From Aeoliella sp052161615 (GTDB lineage: Bacteria > Planctomycetota > Planctomycetia > Pirellulales > Lacipirellulaceae): a DNA stretch of 64,000 bases. Position 1 is the first letter of the stretch; every line of letters starts with the position of its first letter. This document shows positions 26,698 to 35,161 of the stretch, in pieces. The stretch spans positions 1 through 64,000 of the forward strand of contig NZ_CP197417.1 of the NCBI RefSeq assembly GCF_052161615.1, written 5' to 3'. A program made the translations under genes and the position numbers. The notes under the pieces are model-generated. The model was not told the origin of the DNA, searched no databases, and worked only from the letters and a program-made list of their open reading frames with translations.

Positions 26698-27786
26698 TTA
26701 GGAGTCGGTTTTATGGGTGTTCTGAGAGTCTGTTTTCTCGGGAAAATTGGTATCGGGCATTCCGCCGTCTTCAGCCAGCTGGCGCCCTGCCGCACGAGTC
26801 GGCCAGATCCACGGCCTCAGCCCTGGCACCGCCGGAAGCAGAGCCAGGACTACGAACACCGAAAACACCCACACGCGGGCGTAGTCGAGCTGGGGCGTCG
26901 AGTGCCGTTCGATCAGGTCAAAGTCGATACTATCTGCACCACTCGCCGTGAGCAGGGCGATGGCGTCCTCGCGTCGGATCGGGACCCGGAGCGCGCGAGC
27001 GCTGCCGTCGCACATTGCGACGTTGCGAACGAAACTTGGTTTGTAAAAGTAACCCCGAATGACTGGATGACCGTCAGTGGCGGTGTCCGGTAACGGAGTG
27101 CTGAGCAAGTCGACCGCTTCCTGGAACGTGAGGTCTTTCGGTTCCGCCCAGTGCACGCCACGACTGTCAGCTTCGATGAGCAAGATCGTGTTGCTCGTGC
27201 CATCGGTGATGTCTTTGTACGTACGGAGTTCGCCATCGCCCCAAGCGGTCTCGGGTCCGGTGATCGCGAAATAGTTGGTCTCGGTTGGCGCGTAGTGTTC
27301 GGGGCACTCGAACTGATGCCAATCCATCATCCCGAAGTTGCGATCATTGTGCGGCCCATCCCAGGGTTCGTTGTAGTCATAGTGGGAATGGATAGTACTT
27401 CCTTCGCTGAAAGGAAGGATATGAACTCGCCAGGACTGTGGAGCTGAGCCTCGCTTACCGACGCCTGCGACCGGAGGGAGTTCACTCACCTGTTCATGGT
27501 AGTTTTGAATAGCAAGTAGCAACTGCTTCATATTATTGAGACACTGGTTCCGGCGCGATGCCTCTCGCGGGGTACTGACCGCTGGCCAAAGCAGTGCAGC
27601 GAGGATCAGTAGTATCGCAGCGGTCCAGAACAGGGTGAGACATCCAGGTCGCGGCAGGTAGAAAGCGGCCGACCAGAACGCGATTACTCCGCAAACCACC
27701 GTCACACCTAATCCGCCACCAAACGCCGCCAGCGACGCGGCGACTAGCGCGAACAAGTACAGCAGCGTGGTGAGGCGGAAGGTCAT
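26698..27786 (-). CDS. DUF1559-type membrane protein
   Basis: 362 aa. Three or four hydrophobic segments occupy the first 70 residues. A DUF1559 domain follows (SRRNQCLNNMKQLLLAIQNYHEQ, WRVHILPF, TNTI-like SNTILLIEA, and the terminal NVAMCDGSARAL, the H-x9-DG-type block). Most planctomycete DUF1559 proteins start with a prepilin-like signal; here a membrane domain replaces it, and another membrane helix follows the domain near residue 315. Function is unknown; pseudopilin relationship is inferred from family. Transcribed alone. Confidence 0.8.
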   Translation of the reverse strand: MTFRLTTLLYLFALVAASLAAFGGGLGVTVVCGVIAFWSAAFYLPRPGCLTLFWTAAILLILAALLWPAVSTPREASRRNQCLNNMKQLLLAIQNYHEQVSELPPVAGVGKRGSAPQSWRVHILPFSEGSTIHSHYDYNEPWDGPHNDRNFGMMDWHQFECPEHYAPTETNYFAITGPETAWGDGELRTYKDITDGTSNTILLIEADSRGVHWAEPKDLTFQEAVDLLSTPLPDTATDGHPVIRGYFYKPSFVRNVAMCDGSARALRVPIRREDAIALLTASGADSIDFDLIERHSTPQLDYARVWVFSVFVVLALLPAVPGLRPWIWPTRAAGRQLAEDGGMPDTNFPEKTDSQNTHKTDS

Positions 27787-27883
27787 GGGTAGTTTAGAAG
27801 AGTGTGGTTGTTGGATGTTCAGCGAGCGGGGCCCGTTAGGGCCGTGGTGATCTCAGTCGTTGAGTTCGCTCCCCTTATCGCAC

Positions 27884-28049
27884 GAGTAATGTCGCGGATT
27901 CGCCATTATTTTATTGACTGCGACTTTATTCCTGAGAGTCCACCTTGCCGGCGTGAAAAAGTCTCGTGTTTTCTAGGGTGAAATCATGGTGCGGTGGTTT
28001 GGGCGAAAAGAGTAATGTCGCAGGGGTTCACCGCAGGTGCGACATTACT
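27884..28049. repeat. Family H inverted repeat (AGTAATGTCGCA)
   Basis: AGTAATGTCGCA at 28011-28022 faces its perfect inverse TGCGACATTACT at 28038-28049, and a further direct copy lies at 27884-27897. The same 12-mer pair brackets 62822-62924. Just downstream (about 28058-28090) is a short CCGGATC/GATCCGG palindrome. This is the left part of a 1-kb gene-free interval (27787-28835). Confidence 0.7.
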
Positions 28050-28140
28050 AAGGGGGAAGTTTGTAGGCCGGATCAAGCGGAGCGCCGATCCGGCGCTTGG
28101 CGTGTTGGCAGTTGTGGTCGCTCACCAAGTCGCAAAGCGT

Positions 28141-28211
28141 GTAGCATGGCCGCCTCGGCCGTGTAAGGGGATCGAGTGCGATGTAGGACACGGCCGGGGC
28201 GGCCATGCTAC
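28141..28211. repeat. Family I 24-bp inverted repeat
   Basis: 28141-28164 (begins GTAGCATGGCCGCC) and 28188-28211 (ends GGCGGCCATGCTAC) match inversely at 23 of 24 positions around a 23-base loop. A partial copy lies at 28806-28828 near the 3' end of purE. No coding content. Confidence 0.75.
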
Positions 28212-28227
28212 GGGGGGGTTGCTCAGG

Positions 28228-28267
28228 GGCGAGATTCTTCGGTCGCTTGGGCTCCCTCAGAATGACA
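28228..28267. repeat. Family E repeat, single copy
   Basis: 40-base copy beginning GGCGAGATTCTTCGGTCG and ending CTCCCTCAGAATGACA, the same family as at 13281, 13441, 57714 and 57904. Here it has no inverted partner within the gap. Confidence 0.75.
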
Positions 28268-28481
28268 AGTGCTGCTTCGTCTCCGGTGGCTTTGTTTCTC
28301 CTTTGTTTTCAGCGTTAATTGCCGTATCGGCGCGGAGCTTGATACGGCCTACTTGAACTCAACCTATCATGGGCGCGAGTACTTTCTAGTCCCTTTTTGG
28401 AGCATCTGTACATTTTCTCGAAATTTCCAAAAGGGTTCAGAAATCTGGGAAGAAATCGGAAAAGAGCGACCTAATTCCCGC

Positions 28482-28744
28482 AGCCACGGAGTGGCGACAG
28501 CGCATAGCCTGGGGCGCGAGCCCCAGGGTGAGGGTCCGGGAGGTTCCCCCAAGCCGCGGAGCGGCGACAGCGCGCTTCTACCGATGAGCAGGGTCGCAAG
28601 CGAACGATCGATCCGGGCGAGGAGTTTGTGATCTTTCGACGCGATGAGAAGATTCGCTGTCGCCACTCCGTGGCTATCGACCCTGTGCGGCACGCAGTCC
28701 AGGGGCTCGCGCCCCTGGCTATGCGCTGTTGCCGCTCCGCGGCT
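28482..28744. repeat. Cluster of four family B two-hairpin REP-like repeats
   Basis: Full 46-base units lie at 28482-28527 and, inverted, at 28699-28744; half units (first hairpin only) lie at 28552-28572 and, inverted, 28656-28676. Hairpin 1 reads GCCGC-GGA-GCGGC or GCCAC-GGA-GTGGC. Hairpin 2 reads CCTGGGGC-GCGA-GCCCCAGG or CCAGGGGC-GCGA-GCCCCTGG. The bases that differ do so in pairs. The cluster is head-to-head symmetric, with no gene inside. The same family flanks the Y1 transposase gene at 42404. Confidence 0.85.
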
Positions 28745-28835
28745 TAGGGGAGAATGTCCGTGCGACCTGCGCGAGCGAACCGGGGGAGAGGGCGGACGAG
28801 AATTCCACGGCCGGGGCGGCCATGGTACGAAACCT

Positions 28836-29330
28836 CTAAATCCCCAGGCCCTTGGCTCTTACCGATTCGGCTTGGGCTTCGCGGTAGCTGTGGAGTTGTT
28901 GGCGGAGCGTGGGGTCGTTGTTCGCTAGGATGCGAATGGCGAGGAGGCCGGCGTTCTTGGCGCCGCTGGTGCCGATGGCCAGCGTGCCGACGGGGACGCC
29001 GCCGGGCATTTGGGCGATGGAGAGCAGCGAGTCGAGGCCGCTTAGGGCTTTCGATTGCACGGGGACACCCAGCACCGGGAGGACGGTGAGCGAGGCCACC
29101 ATGCCGGGTAGGTGGGCGGCGCCGCCGGCACCGGCGACGATCACCTGAATGCCACGCCCCTCGGCCTCGCGGGCGTAGTCGAACATGTCCTCGGGCGTGC
29201 GATGGGCGCTCACCACGCGGGCTTCGCAGGCGACGCCAAACTCCTCGATCATCTCCACGGCGTGGCGCATGGTCTCCCAGTCGCTCGCCGAGCCCATGAT
29301 CACACCCACTAAAGGAGCCTTGTCCGACAT
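28836..29330 (-). CDS. purE: N5-carboxyaminoimidazole ribonucleotide mutase
   Basis: Converts N5-CAIR to CAIR in purine synthesis. Class I PurE signatures are GVIMGSASDWETM, VVSAHRTPEDM and IVAGAGGAAHLPGMVA, with the conserved His in SAHRTP. Length of 164 aa is normal. It is not followed by purK, its usual partner; the symporter gene lies upstream on the same strand with a 93-base gap. A partial family I repeat abuts the 3' end. Confidence 0.95.
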   Translation of the reverse strand: MSDKAPLVGVIMGSASDWETMRHAVEMIEEFGVACEARVVSAHRTPEDMFDYAREAEGRGIQVIVAGAGGAAHLPGMVASLTVLPVLGVPVQSKALSGLDSLLSIAQMPGGVPVGTLAIGTSGAKNAGLLAIRILANNDPTLRQQLHSYREAQAESVRAKGLGI

Positions 29331-29423
29331 GATTTTCTGTTGCCCGAAACGAGAGTGGTTAACGAGCTTTCATGATCGACCGGAGGGCAGGGGGTGTCAA
29401 CTCGGCTGGCCTACGATCGGCGT

Positions 29424-31499
29424 TTAGCGGGCGATGCCGATCGGGCTGAAGACGATGTACATGATGACGGTCAGGGCGATGCAGCCAATACCCGCCATCA
29501 AGGCACCTCGCGAACTCTTGAGGTCCAGATCGCTGTTGACCTTGAACTCGATGGGAGCCGGAAGCGGTGCCACCATGGTCATGATCGCTTGCACCAACAG
29601 GCAGAGGGCAAACGAGATGGCCATCCAGTTGAGGAAGTTGTTCATGAAGTCGATGCCAGCGAAAACGTCTGTGTTGGCGGACAGGTACCACAGGGTGCCG
29701 TAGCACACGACATTCACGAGCAATCCCACCACACCGCACATGCGCGGGGCACGGCGGACGAGGAAGCCAAAGACGAACACGGCGAGGATGCCGGGCGAAA
29801 TGAGTCCCTGGCCACCTTGGATAATGGTGAAGATGGAGTTGGAAATGTTGGGGTTACCCATCAGCGGGGCGAGCACGCAGGAGATGACGGCGAACACCAC
29901 CACCGAAATGCGGCCGATGAACACGATGGTGCCCTGGGGTGCTTTGGGCAGCAGGTGCTTCTCGACCAAGTCGAGCGTGAGAATGGACGAGCACGCATTG
30001 AGCATCGCGGCGAGCGAGCTGATCACCGCCCCCAAGAACGCGGCGAGCACGAAGCCCAGCAGGCCTTGGTTCTTGGGCAGCAAGTCCAGCAGTTCGCCGA
30101 GGGCCGTGTCGTACTTGTAGGCGACCAGGGCTTGCGACTCGGTCTTCTTGCCCGCCTCGGTTGCCGCCGCGCTAACGGTTGCGTTGAAGGCGTTCATCTC
30201 TTCGGTCAAATCGCGATAGACATGCTTCCATGCCAGGTCTTCTTTGGAGCTAAAGATCTGGAACTCCGCCGGCTTCGTGTTCTCGAAGCGGTTTTGGGTC
30301 ATCGGCAGGACGAGGGGATTCTTGGTGGTGATGGCATTCATCGCCTTGATGTTGGGATACAGCGCGATCATGAATCGCGGTCCCTGGTGGGCGGTGATTT
30401 CTTCGTCGGTGGGGGCTTCTTCCGTGAACACGAAATCGGTGTCGGGATTGGCCTTCAAGTACTTGGCGATCGCGCCGGAATTGTCGGCGCGGGCGCTTAG
30501 CTGCATGTTGCCATGGAATAGGTTGAACGCGATGATGCCCGGAATGACGACGATGAACGGGATAATCAGCTTGAGGTACGCAGCGAACACGATGCCCCGC
30601 TGACCTTCGGCGAGCGACGACGAGCCGAGCGTACGCTGAGTGATGTACTGGTTGAGACCCCAGTAGTAGAAGTTGGGAATCCACACGCCGAGGAGCAGCG
30701 CCGTCCAGGGCAGGACGTGGTCGCTGGCGGGGAGGAACATGCTGAGGCGGTTGGAGTTGAGGTCCATGAAGCGTTCGACGGGCCCCGTCTCTTCATCGAG
30801 CTGGACAATGGCGATCTCGCCGGTCTTGGTGTCGACCACGCGTGCTGCTTCTTCGACCGACCCCAACTGGGAGAAGGCGAAGTACATGATGATGCCACCA
30901 CCGAGGATGAGTGCCGAGCCTTGAATCAGGTCGGCCCACACCGAGGCCTTGAGACCACCGGTGACGACGTAGATCATCGCGATGAGGGCGATGAACATGG
31001 AGGGGTACCACAGTCCAATCGACAGGCCATAGCGTTTGCCGAGAGTGTCGACGGTGAGCGCGCCGGAGTAGGTGACGGCACCCAGCAGCATGAGATAGAT
31101 GAGAATCGTCGCCACGGCCATCAACAGGCGTGCGGAGGAGTTGTAGCGATACTCGAGGAACTCGGGCATGGTGTAGATGCCCGCGCGAAGGAAGTAGGGC
31201 AGGAAGCAGAACGCGACGACGGTGAGCGTCACGGCGGCGAGCCACTCGTAGCTGGCGATGGCGAGACCAACGTGGCTGGCCCCCGCGCCGTTCATGCCGA
31301 CGAACTGCTCGGTGCTGATGTTAGCGGCGATGAGCGAGAAGCCGACGAGCCACCATGTCAAACCACGACCCGCCAGGAAGAAGTCTTGGACGTCCTTCTC
31401 GCCTTCGCCGTGGGCCTTGCGGCTTTTGATCAAACCGATGGCCACGACCCCCAAGATGAACACGACGAAAACCGTGATATCGACACCGAAAGCAGCCAT
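29424..31499 (-). CDS. Sodium:solute symporter (SSS family)
   Basis: 691 aa, about 13-14 membrane segments, sodium-coupled uptake of a sugar or related solute. Family motifs include DFFLAGRGLTWWLVGFSLIAANISTEQFVGMNGAGA near the N-terminus, and GLKASVWADLIQGSALILGGG with PNFYYWGLNQYITQRTLGS in the middle. A hydrophilic insert of about 150 residues (about 345-480) sits between two helices. The closest type by eye is the SGLT-like branch. The open frame extends upstream to 31760, but MAAFGVDITVF at 31499 is preceded by GAGG 7 bases upstream and starts the first membrane helix. Substrate cannot be read from context. Confidence 0.88.
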   Translation of the reverse strand: MAAFGVDITVFVVFILGVVAIGLIKSRKAHGEGEKDVQDFFLAGRGLTWWLVGFSLIAANISTEQFVGMNGAGASHVGLAIASYEWLAAVTLTVVAFCFLPYFLRAGIYTMPEFLEYRYNSSARLLMAVATILIYLMLLGAVTYSGALTVDTLGKRYGLSIGLWYPSMFIALIAMIYVVTGGLKASVWADLIQGSALILGGGIIMYFAFSQLGSVEEAARVVDTKTGEIAIVQLDEETGPVERFMDLNSNRLSMFLPASDHVLPWTALLLGVWIPNFYYWGLNQYITQRTLGSSSLAEGQRGIVFAAYLKLIIPFIVVIPGIIAFNLFHGNMQLSARADNSGAIAKYLKANPDTDFVFTEEAPTDEEITAHQGPRFMIALYPNIKAMNAITTKNPLVLPMTQNRFENTKPAEFQIFSSKEDLAWKHVYRDLTEEMNAFNATVSAAATEAGKKTESQALVAYKYDTALGELLDLLPKNQGLLGFVLAAFLGAVISSLAAMLNACSSILTLDLVEKHLLPKAPQGTIVFIGRISVVVFAVISCVLAPLMGNPNISNSIFTIIQGGQGLISPGILAVFVFGFLVRRAPRMCGVVGLLVNVVCYGTLWYLSANTDVFAGIDFMNNFLNWMAISFALCLLVQAIMTMVAPLPAPIEFKVNSDLDLKSSRGALMAGIGCIALTVIMYIVFSPIGIAR

Positions 31500-31675
31500 C
31501 AAAAAACCTCGCCTGGATAGATTCGCCGCGTCGTTTCCCAGATGGCGGGACAAAAGGGACGGGCGAGTCGGGGGATAAGCCGGGTAGCTTTGGCGAGGTC
31601 CCGGGGTTCGGGAAAATCGCCGTTGGGCTCCGATTTTAACTACCCGCCAGTTCGGATGTAAGCCGAAGGGGGCAT

Positions 31676-32932
31676 TTATTTTGCGGCGTTGCGGGCGGAA
31701 TTCGAGGACATTTCCGGCACCGTCCAGGCTAGCCAAGCGGCCGAGGTTCGCAAAAGCCAACCGACTAGGAAGAACGCCGCGTAGATCGCCGGCGTCGCAC
31801 CCGTGTCGGGCGAAACCGCGTCGAACACCGCCCCCGCGACGACGAGCGTCACGCCATTCGCCAGGTCACCCAGCGCGTGATACACGGCGAGTGCGGGTGC
31901 CGTGGCCGTCGTGGGGGCGAGGCGGAGTTTGAGCGTGTCGAGGCCGACATTGATGGGGGCGTACGCAATCCAAACGACATATGCCCCGACGATCCACCAC
32001 CACTGGTCAGGCGTGGCGAGCATGTAGAACAGCGGGCCGGTAGCGACGATCAATTGCGAAATCGTCATCAGCCAACGCGTGCGACCCAGGTCGATCCACG
32101 CGCCGCACACCGGCGCGAGCGCGGCTTGGCCCGCGTGCATGACGCTCCGCAAGATGGTGAGGTCGGCGTAGCGAAGGTCGAGGATGCGACTCGGATAGAG
32201 ATTGAGCGCGGGGCCACTCACCGCGTTGGCCACCGCGAACCACGACGAGTAGAGGATCAACTTCCGGTACGCGGGATCGGTCAGGGCGCGGACGAGGTCG
32301 TCCCACAAGAGTCTCGCTCGTGGCGGCGATATGTTCGTACGGGGCGCGAGTTCGAGGAGAGGCACCACGGCGAGCGCCATGAGCGAGGCTCCCAAGCCCG
32401 CCGACCACGCGAGGGGCAGCCACCTCGGCGCGTCGCGATCGAAGTAACTCCAGAGGAACGCGATGACGACACTCGCCGCGATGCCGACGATGCGGCCGAT
32501 GACGAGGTAGCGCTCGCGCCAGCCGATGAGCCGTCCGCGGATCCGCGGCGGCATCCAATCGCCGAGCCAACTCCAAAGGGCGACCGTCGCGATGTACTCG
32601 AGCAAGTGGTACAGGCACCAACACGTGACGAGTCCCGCGATGTGGTACCGGCCCCACAAGGCCATTGCGCCGAGCACCACGGCGCTCGACAGGTAGCCGG
32701 CGAGGCAAACGAATTTCCGCTGCGAGCCGGTGGTCATCATCGCGGGGGCGGCGATACGAAGCACGCCGACCAGCCGTGGCGCGGCGAGGATTAAGCTCAC
32801 GGCCAGCCCCCGAGCGCCGAGGTCCATGGCGAGGAACGTCACGAGCGTGGTGCTAACAAGCCCATTGCCGACGGCCCAGATAGCCGCGTTGGTATTGGCC
32901 AGCCACATCGCGAGTCGGATTGGCTGGGGCAT
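31676..32932 (-). CDS. Major facilitator superfamily transporter
   Basis: 418 aa with about 11-12 hydrophobic segments and short loops. The cytoplasmic loop after TM4 (RIRGRLIGWRERYLVIGRIVG) resembles the basic MFS loop, and the second half repeats the arrangement. No substrate-specific signature is recognised. It lies upstream of the symporter on the same strand with a 176-base gap, so cotranscription is uncertain. It could export or import a small solute. Confidence 0.75.
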   Translation of the reverse strand: MPQPIRLAMWLANTNAAIWAVGNGLVSTTLVTFLAMDLGARGLAVSLILAAPRLVGVLRIAAPAMMTTGSQRKFVCLAGYLSSAVVLGAMALWGRYHIAGLVTCWCLYHLLEYIATVALWSWLGDWMPPRIRGRLIGWRERYLVIGRIVGIAASVVIAFLWSYFDRDAPRWLPLAWSAGLGASLMALAVVPLLELAPRTNISPPRARLLWDDLVRALTDPAYRKLILYSSWFAVANAVSGPALNLYPSRILDLRYADLTILRSVMHAGQAALAPVCGAWIDLGRTRWLMTISQLIVATGPLFYMLATPDQWWWIVGAYVVWIAYAPINVGLDTLKLRLAPTTATAPALAVYHALGDLANGVTLVVAGAVFDAVSPDTGATPAIYAAFFLVGWLLRTSAAWLAWTVPEMSSNSARNAAK

Positions 32933-32945
32933 GCGGAGGAATGAC

Positions 32946-33140
32946 AGAGGAGAACGGAGTGGGCGGAGAAGGAAAGATTACGAACAGAAGGGAACAAAGG
33001 GAACGAAGTAGGGGTTTTAGTTTTCGCGGATGGCTGGGGGTTGGGGAACAGGAGGGAACGGAGGGGTGTCTTTGTAGCTGGACTCGCAAGGGTTCAGGCG
33101 GCGTCTGGGTGGCGGCCCGAATTCTGGCGAATCCGGCTAC
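32946..33140. repeat. Family D purine-rich repeats followed by an inverted family A pair
   Basis: Gene-free 217-base gap. GGAGAACGGAG (about 32950) and GAACAGAAGGGAACAAAGGG (about 32989) with GGAACGAAG are family D copies; AACAGGAGGGAACGGAGG at about 33049 is another. Family A copies follow at 33074-33097 (core CTGGACTC-GCAA-GGGTTCAG) and inverted at 33117-33140 (core CCGAATTC-TGGC-GAATCCGG). The last lies 10 bases past the kinase stop codon. Confidence 0.65.
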
Positions 33141-33149
33141 GATTATACT

Positions 33150-35090
33150 CTACCGGCGGCGGTCGATGCCCTGCATGTTATCCATGAGGCGAGAAAGTCG
33201 GCCATGGGCCCAGAAGGTGAGGCCGAGACCGGCGATGCCGCTGATGTTCAACACGAGCACGAGTAGGAGCAAGTAGACATCGTTGCGATCTTCAGCGGCT
33301 GCGAGTAGTAAGGAGGAAGCCACTGTGGGAATCATTGCCGCGAGAATCACCATCATGTTGAGTCGCCACCGCGTGGGCGGAAGTTCCTCATTGGCTGTTT
33401 CTCGAAACTCTTCCGCGCGTGGCCAAAGCCTTCCGTACAGCCCCCGCATCGCGGCGTATTCAACACCGCACAGCGAGTAAGCGACCGCGATTAATCCCGA
33501 GATAGCGAACGACGCGACGAAGTGCAAGTACAGCGACATCGGCACGGGGCCGGCGTAGTGGTCAATCACTGCTGGGAAGATCAGGCTGCCGGGGAGCCAA
33601 CCGGCGGCGGCGACCGCCAGCAGGCAAATGGGGAGACAGAGCGTTCTTCGGCGAGCCCAGTCGAGTTTCTCCTGCGCGATCGGTTGGGTGCCGGAGAGTT
33701 CTTGCCACACGCGGAAGAGCGGTAGCAAGATGGCGACGCCGGCCAGCACCGCGAGTGGGTAGGCAATCGCGTTGTAAACGATCACCAACCACTTGAACAC
33801 GGCCATCTGCGGATCGGCGAGCTGGCCGAGGATTTGCGACTCGTTGTAGCTGATGTTGAACAGGCTGCCGAGGAATTGCGGGAGTAGCGAGAAGATGACA
33901 ACCCATCGCAGCGGGTGCTTCTTGATCGCGGGGACCAACCAGCTTCGGCTTCGCGAGGTGCGTTCGTGCTTGCGAAGTTCACGGGCACCATCGAGCGCGG
34001 CGGCGAGCTCCGCACCGCTTTGGTAGCGATCCTTGGGGTCGGGCTCCAGGCACTTCGAGATGGTATAGCTGAACGCTTTTGCCGCGTTGCCCGCTCCGGG
34101 AATGACATCGGGCGCGGCGATGCTTCGCACGGCGGCCAGGCGCTCGATGTACTGCACGCGATCATCGCACCGCGGCGGCGATTCGAGGGGGCTCTCGCCA
34201 GTCAGAAGCTCCGCGAGCACGATACCGAGCGAATAAACATCGGACCGGGCGTCGACCATTTCGGCTTTGACTTCGGTCGAGGGATTGAACGCATCGAGGT
34301 GCTCGGGCGACATGTAGGCGAGCGTGCCGCCGAATCGTTCGTCGGCCGAGGCGTTTTCGTCGAGCGATTGGAACGAAATATTGAAGTCGGCGAGCATCGG
34401 CTGGCCATAACGATTCACCAGCACGTTCGCCGGCTTGATGTCGCGATGCAGTACGCCTTGGCGATGCGCGTAGTCGACAGCCTCGGCGAGTCGCGCGCCG
34501 ATCCAGCAAGTGGCCCCGAGGTCGTCCATCGCCTCGAGCTCTTCGCGGTCGCGGAGTGCCGAGGGGTTGAAGATGTCGGTGAGCTTGCTCCGCGTGTCGA
34601 CCGAGGCCAGCACGTCGGCGCCGGTCCAGTGGCCGCGCGAAGTGCGAATGGCGATGAGGTCGTCGATCACCTTGTCCATCGCCGCGCCGGGGACCAGCTG
34701 CATGCAAAGCAGCTTGAGCTTGCCGGTGGTGTCGACCGTTTCGCTGAACACCTGCACGATGTGCTGGTGTTCGAGCCGGGCCATGGTGCGACCCTCGCTG
34801 CCATGGTTCGCCGCGATCTTGAGGGCGACCTGGCGATCGAGCGTTAATTGCCGCGCGAGGTACACGACGCCAAACGCCCCGCGCCCGAGCACGGCTTCGA
34901 TCTCGAAGTCGTCGATCCGCTCGCCCCGCTTCATCACGTCCGACGCACTGCGAATTGAGCCGGTGTAGGCCACCGTCTTCACCATCGCGTGCGGCATCGG
35001 CGGCGGCATGCTCGGCGCCGCGCCGGTGGGCTCGTACGTATCGCTTTCGCTAGCGAGTTGCACGTCGGTGAGTTTGGGGTCTTGAGACAT
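33150..35090 (-). CDS. Membrane Ser/Thr protein kinase (DFN variant)
   Basis: 646 aa. Cytoplasmic Hanks-type kinase domain: Gly loop GRGAFG (69-74), VALKIA with Lys91, catalytic loop HRDIKPAN (215-222) and SPEHL for the APE motif (261-265). The metal-binding DFG is DFN (235-237), a substitution I recall in some planctomycete kinases. An insert of about 60 residues (135-195) sits before the catalytic loop. After about residue 390 there are five or six membrane helices rather than an extracellular sensor. A sigma-factor gene lies upstream on the same strand, 840 bases away, beyond the DUF6714 cassette. Confidence 0.9.
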   Translation of the reverse strand: MSQDPKLTDVQLASESDTYEPTGAAPSMPPPMPHAMVKTVAYTGSIRSASDVMKRGERIDDFEIEAVLGRGAFGVVYLARQLTLDRQVALKIAANHGSEGRTMARLEHQHIVQVFSETVDTTGKLKLLCMQLVPGAAMDKVIDDLIAIRTSRGHWTGADVLASVDTRSKLTDIFNPSALRDREELEAMDDLGATCWIGARLAEAVDYAHRQGVLHRDIKPANVLVNRYGQPMLADFNISFQSLDENASADERFGGTLAYMSPEHLDAFNPSTEVKAEMVDARSDVYSLGIVLAELLTGESPLESPPRCDDRVQYIERLAAVRSIAAPDVIPGAGNAAKAFSYTISKCLEPDPKDRYQSGAELAAALDGARELRKHERTSRSRSWLVPAIKKHPLRWVVIFSLLPQFLGSLFNISYNESQILGQLADPQMAVFKWLVIVYNAIAYPLAVLAGVAILLPLFRVWQELSGTQPIAQEKLDWARRRTLCLPICLLAVAAAGWLPGSLIFPAVIDHYAGPVPMSLYLHFVASFAISGLIAVAYSLCGVEYAAMRGLYGRLWPRAEEFRETANEELPPTRWRLNMMVILAAMIPTVASSLLLAAAEDRNDVYLLLLVLVLNISGIAGLGLTFWAHGRLSRLMDNMQGIDRRR

Positions 35091-35161
35091 GTCGTAGAAA
35101 AATGGGGGAGGGCTCTCCGAGCCCGATGTGGGTCGCGTTCAGTGTAAGGTCAATCTAATTT

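Noticed and set aside
28482..28744. Possible CRISPR array
   Set aside because: Repeats are palindromic, in both orientations, unequally spaced and of mixed length; no cas genes are near.
28367..28928. Short open frames in the repeat island near purE
   Set aside because: They consist mostly of translated family B repeats and part of the purE antisense strand.
29394..30500. Plus-strand open frame (368 codons) opposite the symporter gene
   Set aside because: Shadow of the symporter; translation is Gly/His/Glu-rich with no motif.
29424..31499. A solute-specific operon formed by the MFS gene, symporter and purE
   Set aside because: The gaps (176 and 93 bases) and unrelated functions do not support a functional operon beyond shared strand.
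31877..32794. Plus-strand open frame (305 codons) opposite the MFS gene
   Set aside because: Arg/Asp/Glu-rich shadow of the transporter.
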